DNA from: Xestospongia muta
Taxonomy: Eukaryota > Porifera > Demospongiae > Haplosclerida > Petrosiidae
Reading direction: 5' to 3'
NCBI GenBank assembly: GCA_963693285.1
Contig: OY848918.1
Coordinates: forward strand, 13,700,263-13,764,262
Length of the DNA: 64,000 bases
A program made the position numbers and the translations under genes. The notes under the pieces were generated by a model that was given only the letters and a program-made list of their open reading frames with translations, ran no database searches and was not told the origin of the DNA. Positions 10,601 to 21,589 of the stretch are shown piece after piece. Each line of letters starts with the position of its first letter. The first letter of the stretch is position 1.

Positions 10601-13574
10601 CGCAGTGTTTATAGATCAGGCAGTCGGACGGGAATTGTGTGGCTATAAATCCGGCAAATCATTTTGCGCATGTGCAAACGATAGAAAAATTGAACTTAAA
10701 CGTATTAATAGAAATATAACGGATAATTAGATAAGTAATAATAAATAAAATACTATTCCGGACACTACTTACACTAGTTAAGTTAGCATAAGTAAGTATA
10801 CATCATAACAGGCACAACAAAACCACGTTTTAGCTTTTGGAGGGTTTTCAGATTTAAATATTTGAACTGAAACCAATTTAAACAACAGTCACACACTACT
10901 GATGACTGCGTTTGATCATCAATTGGACATGTGCATCTCCCACGATAGTAAACAGCTTTTTTTGAAGTGTGTTCACAACACTCTTTACTGCCATCCATGC
11001 ATCTTTACTACAATACTTTGCTGTGCTTTCCAAGCACACATTCTCATCTAAACAGGAAGCCGAAATTTTTTCTGGACAAATCTCAACTTCCTCTTCTTGT
11101 ACAATCCTGTCATCATTAACAGCATCAGCAGCTATTTCAGGATCAACAAATTATCCAATAATTACTGAAATAACAATATACAAGTTAGTAAAAAAGACAA
11201 TCATCAAAGTACCTTTTTCTTTTTCTTTAGGAGTTTTCTTGAGGAATGGCACAGGTTTGTTCTCTTGGCTACATTTTCTTTTCTTAGGTAATCCAATCAC
11301 AGTTTTATCTGCCCCTTTGGGCCTACCATGTTTCTTGATTTTGGAAGCATTGTTATGCCAGCATTGTCTGTGGTTTGGACCATTTGATCAATAGTTTTTA
11401 CAGCAGGTTTGAGACTTGTACATGTAAAAGCTATAATTTCAAAGAAATAAATATACATATATAATAATTATGTTACATGACTTACATGAGTTGTTGGAAG
11501 AAACCAGAGTGTCATTTTCACCATTCATCCATTTATCTCTTAATAACTTCATTTGTGTCAGGTGGTACTCAAACTCATCATTTCCAACCTTAGATGCAAT
11601 TGTTCCCAGTTCTAAAGCTACTTTCTGAGCCTTGTAATGTTTAATGCTGTGATAGAACTGTTTTAGCATGATCTTGTCCAACTTTTACTAATTAAAATAG
11701 AATATTAACTAAATTAAATAACTTAACTTAATTTACTTACCTGAAATGATTGTAGTCTATTAAGACACCTTACTTTATTGCTATACACTTCCTTCAGATG
11801 TTCTAGTGTCCATCTTGTAGCTACCAAATCATTATAAAACAAGGGAAGGCATCTCTTCTCTCGAACAGCAAAAATGTGTCGACGAGGCAAGTGAGTACTA
11901 GTCCAAAAGGCAGATTGACAACTGGTGACAGTAACTGTAATAACTCTCCACCAGAAGAGATCAAACAATGATTTTCAGATTCATCAATGATTCTTACATG
12001 ACTCTTAAGTGAGAGTTGGTTTAATACAAACTGTAGTGCATATGGTGTCAAAATTGCTGAATATTCAATCTCTACTGGATCTTTGATTTCAACCCTTTTT
12101 TGACAAGAGCCATCAAGGTAGCATTGTCTCGTTCATTTCTCAGACTGGACAGTACAGCAAAGAGCTGATCAAAAAAATTTGACAAACTGCTGTACCTAAT
12201 AAAACATACATGTAATATAGTAAACAGAAAACTATTTACAAGTCCTAAGTTCACCTTGAACAGACTCTTTTAATCTTCCCATTAATGTTCTCTAGGTGAT
12301 TATTAGTCCTTTCACCAAGAGTGAAGCAACCATTCTTGAAATACTGCACCCATTCATGACGGATACCATGCCAATTAGAGTTGTAATATGAAATAACTGT
12401 TTCCAGACCACATTTAAAAAGATCTTGATAATTTTGGTCATACTCAGCCTCTGACTTAGAATAAGCCAGCTTTGTTATGATTTCTAAAACATGATCTCTT
12501 TCTCCAGGTTGAATGCTCATCTTCTCTGTTGTTATTTTTCTTTGAAACTTCTAAGTGTGTGGAACAAGCATATTTGTAAAGTTGCTTGTGGAAATTCCTT
12601 ATTGAACAAGTTACACTCGTTAAAATGCTTGTCACTCATCACAACTTTAGTATCAACCCACCTAGGATTTATACTCTTGAATGCTTGAACCATTTTGGTA
12701 ATGAGCGACTCTGTTTCTAGTGTAGTTAAAAAATAATACAATTTCACCTTGGCCATTACCATCAATGACATCATTAAGTAAACTGGCATTCTCAAATTAG
12801 TTAAATCCACTTTCCTTAATTTGCTTACTAGCAACTCCAAATTGTTTCCATCCTCATTTTTACTTGATCCTACTTGAATGTTAGTGATGTCTCTTAGTGT
12901 TATAATTTTTCCTGTTGCTTCACTTAGAGTTTTTGTTGACTTTCATTTTCAATAAACCTTCTACTTCATCTCTAACTTCTGTATCCAACATTCTTTGTTG
13001 AGGAAGATGATCATATATTGCCTAACATGAGTAAAATAATTTGTTGTTTTGTACATCGATAATTGGATTACTTAACTGATAACATGGCTATGTTTTCATT
13101 CACTTCAGTCACTACTAAGGATTCCCCATCATCACTTAAGGATAACTTGATCACTGCTTTACACTCCTGTTTAATAGTGCTACACAAATTAGTGAAACCA
13201 CGCCCAACTCACATGTTATAACATGTACATGTGTAAACTTACCTCTGATGAGGTCTTTTTCCATTACCTTTACTATGGTACTTTTTACCACCAAAAACAC
13301 AAGAGAAATTGATGTAATAAATCAACGACTGATTCACCTGAGCTACTTTACGAGGAACTCTCTTTTTCGACGCCTTCAGGGTCCTTGAGTCACTATGACA
13401 TAGTTGCACATACTTGGTGCTCTCATACACTGATATCTTATCTTTAAGCATATCATAAGAAGAAATTTTTCTCGATTAATACAATTTTTCTATCGTCTGC
13501 GCATGCGCAAATGATTGCCGGATCTATAGCTACACAATTCGCGTCCGGCTGCAGGATCTATAAACACTACGAAG
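10601..13574 (-). mobile_element. MULE-type DNA transposon with about 75-bp TIRs
   Basis: Long terminal inverted repeats bound a 2.97-kb element. The left end is CGCAGTGTTTATAGATC, continuing to about 10675. Read inward, the right end is CTTCGTAGTGTTTATAGATC, back to about 13500. Both arms share ATCCGGCA and a TTTGCGCATG block. ATTTTA flanks both ends (10595-10600 and 13575-13580); alternatively a 3-bp ATT duplication fits if the element starts at 10598. The uninterrupted target survives at 9311-9329. It carries one degenerate minus-strand transposase. Confidence 0.85.
10783..13451 (-). pseudogene. ZSWIM/MULE-type transposase with C-terminal PHD-like finger
   Basis: The ORF starts near 13451 with an N-terminal DNA-binding region of FAR1/ZSWIM type (SCVFGGKKYHSKGNGKRPHQ), a canonical intron (donor about 13241), then CKAVIKLSLSDDGESLVV. 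The MULE catalytic core includes VIDGNGQGEI and VVMSDKHFNECNLF, then LQICLFHTLRSFK. Next come a segment ending NNHLENINGKIKRVCSR (12251-12520), an intron, and YSSLSNFFDQLFAVLSSLR. A SWIM-like region (SCQSAFWTSTHLPRRHIF) has lost one cysteine. The C-terminus (10783-10998) ends in a PHD-like CDCCLNWFQFKYLNLKTL. At least three frameshifts (near 12910, 12770 and 12533) make it inactive as read. It would have mobilised the enclosing element. Confidence 0.75.
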
Positions 13575-13625
13575 ATTTTAAGGAAAAAGTTATTTAATTA
13601 TACTACCATGCAATGTGTATCATTC
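13575..13625. repeat. Direct repeat unit, copy 2, right part
   Basis: Continuation of 10258-10600 after the transposon; matches 9321-9368 (AAGGAAAAAGTTATTTAATT). It breaks off just where the avidin-like stop codon lies in copy 1. Confidence 0.8.
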
Positions 13626-13727
13626 AGAGTTCGATGTTTCCAATATCCTCGCCTTAAATACAATATATTATGGTGCGACCGATGCTGTTCAGATATTCAT
13701 GATAACCCTGACTTGATTCAGCGATTT

Positions 13728-13910
13728 CATACTGATTACGCCACACAACAGTCTTGCAATTTAATTATTTAAGACTTCACGTGACATCAAATGTTGACTA
13801 TGCTATTAAATATACACATGTTATAAGTTTCTTACCATCCCAATGTACCAGCTGCTTCTGATCCAGTATCATATGTTCCAACTAAGGCGTACTCGTTTGT
13901 GGTACTCCTG
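13728..13910 (-). pseudogene. Second avidin-like fragment
   Basis: The minus strand retains part of exon 2 (about 13910 down to 13846: TNEYALVGTYDTGSEAAGTLG), its donor GTAAG, the intron, and the start of exon 3 (TVVWRNQYEIAES). The acceptor has changed from GCAG|G to GCAAG, which would shift the frame. The N-terminal exon, the rest of the barrel and the C-terminal strands are missing, replaced by rearranged flank sequence. It is a relic of a tandem duplication of the locus at 9360-9956. Confidence 0.75.
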
Positions 13911-13934
13911 TTTATTGTACTCGTTTACTCGTTT

Positions 13935-14075
13935 GTATGTAAATCAGTTTATTTTTGTTGATGAAGACGAAGATCAGCAGCCTAGTTTTCAATCTTATTC
14001 TGAGCCTAATATATTATATTAAGAGTTGTGATGTTTAAAGCATTTCCAAAAAACAGTTTTAGAAATCTATACTAT
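13935..14075. repeat. Partial copy (right end) of the satellite-bearing element
   Basis: GTATGTAAATCAGTTTATT followed by a TTGATGAAGA-type stretch and a TCTTATTCTGAG block matches 18611-18690, then jumps to match 18900-18950. It is thus an internally deleted copy of the element's right end. Confidence 0.7.
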
Positions 14076-14099
14076 GTCCGAGTTGAGTTGAGCCACCCA

Positions 14100-14905
14100 G
14101 ACATGTAAATGACTTTGCTGCTTTACATGCTATCTACATGGAACTCATCCACTAACGCATCATAGAGGCCATCATTAGACCAATAGTTGTCTTCAAAGTG
14201 GATCTGAACATGTTGAATGAGGCTTTTCCAACAGTCAGGTGTTACAACATCAAAACCCTTCCATGCCAACTGCTTGACCTCGCGGAGATTGAATGCATGC
14301 ATATTGGCCTTGATGTCACCTTTAACCTCTGCACATGCCAACTCAATAGGATTGAGAGTGCAGTGAGCAACAGGGAGTCAGACACCTCGTGCCCCATATG
14401 ATATACAGATCAATAAATAAACTACTATCTTTTCTGAGTACTTACAAGCGGCAGATGCCATGTCATCAACAATATAACGAGGAGAAGGTTTCAATCTTTG
14501 TTTGATGCTATATAATTCAGCTTTCAAGGCATTTGTTGGGAATTTAATTCCCCTCACCTGAAGCCAATCTTGCATCTTTTCCTTTGTGCAACTCTTGACT
14601 AGGAAGGGTCACTATGACGACTATGATATGAGGCATTATCCATGACAATAAGGCTGTTAGGTGGAATATTGGGGGAAAGTTTAGTAGCAAAACTCTCCTC
14701 AAAATGATCAGCAGTCGTCTCATCATGGTAATCACCAATATTTTCTTTGGATCTGAAATTGTGAATCATCAACTAACAGGTGTTTGGAGTGTTTGTATCT
14801 CTTTGTTGGAGTTGAAAAAGCAGCTCCACCAATATCAACTTTCTGTAACCTTTTGATGTTCGCACGTGAAACTTCAAAAACCTAATAATTAATTTTTATA
14901 ATTAT
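14100..14905 (-). pseudogene. DDE-superfamily (Tc1/IS630-like) transposase relic
   Basis: Minus-strand pieces in several frames keep the order of a DDE transposase. KVDIGGAAFSTPTKRYKHSK (about 14850) is followed by DYHDETTADHFEESFATKL (about 14690). PNSLIVMDNASYHSR carries the second catalytic Asp (about 14640). WLQVRGIKFP with KAELYSIKQRL lies at 14500-14560, and LNPIELACAEVKGDIKANM with the catalytic Glu at about 14340. It ends at 14123 with LYDALVDEFHVDSM. Frame changes, an internal gap and stops show that it is dead. A candidate splice acceptor at about 14888 suggests a lost upstream exon. Confidence 0.7.
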
Positions 14906-17900
14906 CAGGAGTACAAACAGAATAAAAAGTGCCTATAGGTCATACTTTTGCTGCATATAGTTAATGTGTAGGATTAGGGGCCTGACACAATTTTATATAT
15001 ATAATTTTATATACAGTTTAATACATAACAAATAATGTACTTCCTGATGGACATATAGGGACTGCCAACAAAAGAAAAAACATTGTGCCATCCCTACATA
15101 TCACCTGCCTGATAGGCTAACAATTATAACATGATCTTCAAGTAAACATGCTCACATCTGGTCCCATTCTGTGATTTACCATACTCAAATAGGTCAATAG
15201 GTGGTTAATGTGTCATAAATAAAGAATATATATAATCAGTACTACTTACATACATTATAGTACTAAATATTCTATCAAGAGTGCAAGAAATAACAATTAT
15301 AGGTTAAACCATCTTGTGCTCCATTAGTTAAGCTATATATACATCAGTGTAGGTTTTCTCGTATTTATTGGTAATAAGTGGTTAATGTGTCATAAATAAA
15401 GAATATAATCAGGTACTACTTACATACATTATAGTACTAAATATTCTATCAAGAGTGCAAGAAATAACAATTATAGGTTAAACCATCTTGTGCTCCATTA
15501 GTTAAGCTATATATACATCAGTGTAGGTTTTCTCGTATTTATTGGTAATAAGTGGTTAATGTGTCATAAATAAAGAATATAATCAGGTACTACTTACATA
15601 CATTATAGTACTAAATATTCTATCAAGAGTGCAAGAAATAACAATTACAAGTTAAACCATCCTGTGCTCCATTAGTTAAGCTATATATACATCATTATAG
15701 GTTTCCTCATGTTAATTGGGAATAGGTGGTTAATGTGTCATAAATAAAGAATATAATCAGTACTACTTACATACATTATAGTACTAAATATTCTATCAAG
15801 AGTGCAAGAAATTACAATTACAAGTTAAACCATCTTGTGCTCCATTAGTTAAGCTATATATACATCGGTATAGGTTTCCTCATGTTTATTGGGAATAGGT
15901 GGTTAATGTGTCATAAATAAAGAATATAATCAGGTACTACTTACATACATTATAGTACTAAATATTCTATCAAGAGTGCAAGAAATAACAATTATAGGTT
16001 AAACCATCCTGTGCTCCATTAGTTAAGCTATATATACATCAGTATAGGTTTCCTCATGTTTATTGGTAATAAGTGGTTAATGTGTCATAAATAAAGAATA
16101 TAATCAGTACTACTTACATACATTATAGTACTAAATATTCTATCAAGAGTGCAAGAAATTACAATTACAAGTTAAACCATCTTGTGCTCCATTAGTTAAG
16201 CTATATATACATCAGTATAGGTTTCCTCATGTTTATTGGGAATAGGTGGTTAATGTGTCATAAATAAAGAATATAATCAGTACTACTTACATACATTATA
16301 GTACTAAATATTCTATCAAGAGTGCAAGAAATAACAATTATAGGTTAAACCATCCTGTGCTCCATTAGTTAAGCTATATATACATCAGTATAGGTTTCCT
16401 CATGTTTATTGGTAATAAGTGGTTAATGTGTCATAAATAAAGAATATAATCAGTACTACTTACATACATTATAGTACTAAATATTCTATCAAGAGTGCAA
16501 GAAATTACAATTACAAGTTAAACCATCTTGTGCTCCATTAGTTAAGCTATATATACATCAGTATAGGTTTCCTCATGTTAATTGGGAATAGGTGGTTAAT
16601 GTGTCATAAATAAAGAATATAATCAGTACTACTTACATACATTATAGTACTAAATATTCTATCAAGAGTGCAAGAAATAACAATTACAGGTTAAACCATC
16701 TTGTGCTCCATTAGTTAAGCTATATATACATCAGTATAGGTTTCCTCATGTTTATTGGGAATAGGTGGTTAATGTGTCATAAATAAAGAATATAATCAGG
16801 TACTACTTACATACATTATAGTACTAAATATTCTATCAAGAGTGCAAGAAATAACAATTATAGGTTAAACCATCCTGTGCTCCATTAGTTAAGCTATATA
16901 TACATCAGTATAGGTTTCCTCATGTTTATTGGTAATAAGTGGTTAATGTGTCATAAATAAAGAATATAATCAGTACTACTTACATACATTATAGTACTAA
17001 ATATTCTATCAAGAGTGCAAGAAATTACAATTACAAGTTAAACCATCTTGTGCTCCATTAGTTAAGCTATATATACATCAGTATAGGTTTCCTCATGTTT
17101 ATTGGGAATAGGTGGTTAATGTGTCATAAATAAAGAATATAATCAGTACTACTTACATACATTATAGTACTAAATATTCTATCAAGAGTGCAAGAAATAA
17201 CAATTATAGGTTAAACCATCCTGTGCTCCATTAGTTAAGCTATATATACATCAGTATAGGTTTCCTCATGTTAATTGGGAATAGGTGGTTAATGTGTCAT
17301 AAATAAAGAATATAATCAGTACTACTTACATACATTATAGTACTAAATATTCTATCAAGAGTGCAAGAAATAACAATTACAGGTTAAACCATCTTGTGCT
17401 CCATTAGTTAAGCTATATATACATCAGTATAGGTTTCCTCATGTTTATTGGGAATAGGTGGTTAATGTGTCATAAATAAAGAATATAATCAGGTACTACT
17501 TACATACATTATAGTACTAAATATTCTATCAAGAGTGCAAGAAATAACAATTATAGGTTAAACCATCCTGTGCTCCATTAGTTAAGCTATATATACATCA
17601 GTATAGGTTTCCTCATGTTTATTGGTAATAAGTGGTTAATGTGTCATAAATAAAGAATATAATCAGTACTACTTACATACATTATAGTACTAAATATTCT
17701 ATCAAGAGTGCAAGAAATTACAATTACAAGTTAAACCATCTTGTGCTCCATTAGTTAAGCTATATATACATCAGTATAGGTTTCCTCATGTTTATTGGGA
17801 ATAGGTGGTTAATGTGTCATAAATAAAGAATATAATCAGTACTACTTACATACATTATAGTACTAAATATTCTATCAAGAGTGCAAGAAATAACAATTAT

Positions 17901-18970
17901 AGGTTAAACCATCCTGTGCTCCATTAGTTAAGCTATATATACATCAGTATAGGTTTCCTCATGTTTATTGGTAATAAGTGGTTAATGTGTCATAAATAAA
18001 GAATATAATCAGTACTACTTACATACATTATAGTACTAAATATTCTATCAAGAGTGCAAGAAATTACAATTACAAGTTAAACCATCTTGTGCTCCATTAG
18101 TTAAGCTATATATACATCAGTATAGGTTTCCTCATGTTAATTGGGAATAGGTGGTTAATGTGTCATAAATAAAGAATATAATCAGTACTACTTACATACA
18201 TTATAGTACTAAATATTCTATCAAGAGTGCAAGAAATAACAATTATAGGTTAAACCATCCTGTGCTCCATTAGTTAAGCTATATATACATCAGTATAGGT
18301 TTCCTCATGTTTATTGGTAATAAGTGGTTAATGTGTCATAAATAAAGAATATAATCAGTACTACTTACATACATTATAGTACTAAATATTCTATCAAGAG
18401 TGCAAGAAATTACAATTACAAGTTAAACCATCTTGTGCTCCATTAGTTAAGCTATATATACATCAGTATAGGTTTCCTCATGTTAATTGGGAATATGTAC
18501 TTTGTGTACATCATAAATATGGATGTAGTACTTGCACACATTGAAATATAAAATACTCCCCTATAGAGTATAATATGTATTGGGAAGAGGTAGCGTCTAG
18601 ACTATTAATAAGGTATGTAAATCAGTTTATTCTTGTTGATGAAGATGAAGATCAGCAGCCCAGTTTTCAATCTTATTCTGAGACTTATATATTATTTAAG
18701 TATATGACTATAAGAAATAGTTAAAATATTTTTAAATCTAAAAGTATTTGTTTCAAGTTTTCCTGCTTACAAATAATATTCTGTTAGAGGTATAGCTATA
18801 TTTCAGGTTGGTGACCAGTAGGAACACACACTACCAAATACATCTTACAAATATTTAAAGAGTGCAAACAAGTGAACAGTAATTTCCTGAAAAAGTTAAG
18901 AACTGTGATGTTTAAAGCATTCCAAAAAACGGTTTTAGAAATCGTATTGTAACAATTCAATAAAATTCTA
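14890..18970. repeat. Satellite-bearing element A (expanded copy)
   Basis: The left shoulder (14930-15200, with TGCCATCCCTACAT and GCTCACATCTGGTCCC) and right shoulder (18500-18970, with TTTGTGTACATCATAA and TCTTATTCTGAG) match the shoulders of 21590-22850 in the same order. Here the middle is a long satellite array; there it is about two monomers. This argues that a mobile or dispersed element carried a short tandem block which then expanded. Confidence 0.7.
15201..18500. repeat. 174-bp satellite array, about 19 monomers
   Basis: Monomers start GTGGTTAATGTGTCATAAAT at 15201, 15378, 15552, 15726, 15899, 16073 and so on, a period of about 174 bp. Diagnostic variants recur in a pattern. Type X has AAATTACAATTACAAG and CTTGTG; type Y has AAATAACAATTATAGG and CCTGTG; type Z has TTACAGG with CTTGTG. 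From the fourth monomer the order is X-Y-X-Y-X-Z-Y-X-Y-Z-Y-X-Y-X-Y-X, that is mostly an X-Y dimer with an inserted Z at two places four monomers apart. No coding capacity seen. Confidence 0.95.
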
Positions 18971-19127
18971 TAAAATGAATTATATATAGACCTGTGAGTT
19001 TCTAAATTTTTTATTCATAGACTATTATGATGTCATATTACGAAGTTAAATCAGGAAATAGATTGTGTATATAAACGTTTCACATTTGTATGCTATTAAA
19101 TTCACTTTTTATAACTGAGGCAATAAC

Positions 19128-20059
19128 ATGAAGGCTATCCTGTTTATTTCATTTTTTATAATTTTGGTGGACATCGGTTTTTGCTCTCCATCTGGTAAGT
19201 AGGTCCTTTTTCATTTTCTATTATGATATGATGTTTGTAGATAACAAATTCCACGAAATTCAAGATGGTGTGGAAAAAAGTATGTTTGTTTAACTATAAT
19301 ACTTTATAACCATGCATTTGTGTTTAGATCTAAATCTTGAAGATGATTTGGATAATGAAGATGGTATGCATTGCTAACCCTGAAGCTTTAAACCATCTTT
19401 TATTTCTGTCTTCAGGAATAACGAAGGACTCAGAAAGTCTTAGTACTGACGATATCCATCTCAAACTCACACCAGGTAAAGATATTATTCTTACAATCTC
19501 ACCTGATGATCAAGCAACTGGTGGTGTTGTTTACACAAGATGGGGAAAGGTGTCTTGTCGAGATGGAGCTGAACTAGTTTATGAAGGATACGCTGGTGGT
19601 GGTCGACACAATCAGCGTGGCAATGGAGCTAACTTCCTCTGCTTGCCAAAGGACCCTGAGTACTCAAGTACTACAGCTCCTTCCTGGCAATCTTACTTAT
19701 ATGGATCTGAATTTGAAACCAATAACAAGATATTCAGTGGAACTACGCAGAACTTTAATGTTCCTTGTGCAGTATGCTATGTTCCTAAGAAAGCAACTCA
19801 ACTTATGATACCAGCTAAAATATCTTGTCCTAAATCATGGACTCGAGAGTACTATGGATACTTGATGGCAGAACATCATGGTCACCATAGGAATGTAGTC
19901 TATGAATGTGTCGATAAAGATCCTGATCGTATACCTGATAGTCAAAAAAATACAGATGAAGCTCTGTTTTACTTTGTGGAAGCAGTTTGCAACCACGGTC
20001 TTCCATGTGGTCCCTATGAAGTAAAGAAAGCTATCACTTGTGCTGTGTGCACCAAGTAA
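19128..20059 (+). CDS. Secreted short-chain-collagen C4-type protein lacking collagen repeats
   Basis: Four exons (19128-19194, 19241-19279, 19328-19363, 19416-20059) give 261 aa. Start: the ATG precedes a clear signal peptide (MKAILFISFFIILVDIGFC). A short acidic linker follows (exons 2-3, NLNLEDDLDNED). Exon 4 holds the whole C-terminal domain known from sponge short-chain (spongin-type) collagens and related invertebrate proteins: GGVVYTRWGKVSC, ELVYEGYAGG, NFLCLPKDPEY, NVPCAVCYVP, CPKSWTREYYGYLM, GLPCGPYEVKK and CAVCTK, with many conserved cysteines. There are no Gly-X-Y repeats, so if it acts in the extracellular matrix it does so as a globular partner. Intact, no odd codons. The family call comes from remembered motif order. 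Confidence 0.85.
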
Positions 20060-20869
20060 TCAATCTCTGAATTAACTTATGCTGAATTTTCGACAAAGGC
20101 TTTATCTTAAGTTTTTAATTTTTTACTATTCAGGATTATTTTTTGATTAATGATTGTGCTTTGTTTTGCTATTAGTGAACTATTATACATTTACATTTTA
20201 AGTCATTTTTTACTACTTTGTTATTAGTTATGTGCATAATTTTCTTGGTAGTAATGTTCATTAATGAAAAACAGTAGAGGTGTTAATATAAACAGACAGG
20301 TAATATGAAGTACTATATATAATGTCAGTGCATGAAAGACCAAAGGCACCATACAAAATTTTCTATAATGCACCAAAGTATGTGCTATACGAAATGTCAA
20401 ACATGACAGCTGAACAATAGTATACAAGTCAGTATGTGGATAATCTGTGATGACCTTCACTTCTATATTATACATGCTCACATTAAAGCAAAGTCTGAAT
20501 AAGATCACTAATAGTAATGGATATGTTGTACTTACCTAATAAATTATGCACATAAAATATTTAATTTATACAGAACAATATTTTTTATAATATCATTGAC
20601 TTAAGATCATAATACTTGAAGTATGTGATTAATATTTGAGGATACAGTTTAAGTTTTATTGTTAAAAGATTACATATAAGTGCATAATTTGAAATATGGA
20701 TATAATGCAGAGATGGTTTAGTATCAATCTCTAAATAATGTAAAAAAGTATTGACTATATTATAATTTGCATAAGACCTATTAAAACACAGGATGCATAC
20801 TACATTTTCACTTTATAATATTTATAATAAAATGCATCAGTAATCACTGATTATATATACTTCTATGTA
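20060..20869. other. 3' flank of the collagen-type gene
   Basis: AT-rich, no gene. Stretches at 20105-20180 and 20610-20740 (TGTTAAAAGATTACATATAA and similar) reappear at 22855-22925 and 22985-23090, and the latter again at 44620-44720, so this flank belongs to a locally duplicated sequence. Confidence 0.5.
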
Positions 20870-21425
20870 CTTGCCTAAACCATTGGGAAATGCCCATCGT
20901 TTGTTTGGGCACCATTGGGTACCACAGAATCTACAAGCCCCATTGGGGACCACAGATTTTTCAGACATCATTGGACACTATTAGATAGCTTTATTTTCTA
21001 TTGTTCCAGTAGTGTCAGTAGTATCCATGATTTCCAATGATGTCTGTTGTGTCCAATAATGCTTGAAGAATATGTGATGCCCAATGGTGCCCATTGTGTC
21101 AGTGATGTCCATTAGTGTCCAAACAGACAATGCAGGCACTATTGGACAAGACACCATGATACTACCAACACTACTGGCACAACAGACACTATAGACACTT
21201 TGTGGTATCCATGCAGCAATGCCCATATTATCTATTTGGGCATGATTGGGCACCACACATAACACAAACACTTTGGGGACCTATACTGTTGCCCAATGAT
21301 GTCTGAAGAATCTGTACACACGGTGCCCATAGTGTCTCTGTTGCCTAATGGTGCCTGAATAGACACTACAGACACATTGTGTGCTTGTTGGTACCTGAAG
21401 AATCTGTGGTGCCCAACATATTTTC
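20870..21425. repeat. Degenerate minisatellite of CCCAATGGTGTC-like phrases
   Basis: Short variable phrases on both strands, such as GGGCACCATTGGG, TTGGACACTATTAG, TGCCCAATGATGTC and AGAATCTGTGGTGCCCAA, recur irregularly every 20-40 bp. The right half (AGAATCTGTGGTGCCC) is inverted relative to the left half (GGTACCACAGAATCT), so it is also a weak foldback. The minus ORF at 20981-21271 is a by-product of these phrases. Confidence 0.7.
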
Positions 21426-21589
21426 ATGACCTCTGTTTTACTTAAAGCAAATAAAATGGCTCCTCCATGAGAGGCTACTCAATTCCTAGTTTTGTAAAAT
21501 TGGTACTTTTGTTTGCTTAAGTGTTCAAATTAAAAGCAGATACCTGTTTACAATTATAAGTTTCTGTGTAAAAATAATCATTAAAAGCC

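Noticed and set aside
15201..18500. CRISPR-like array
   Set aside because: The repeat is continuous with a 174-bp period and has no unique spacers; the genome is eukaryotic. It is a satellite.
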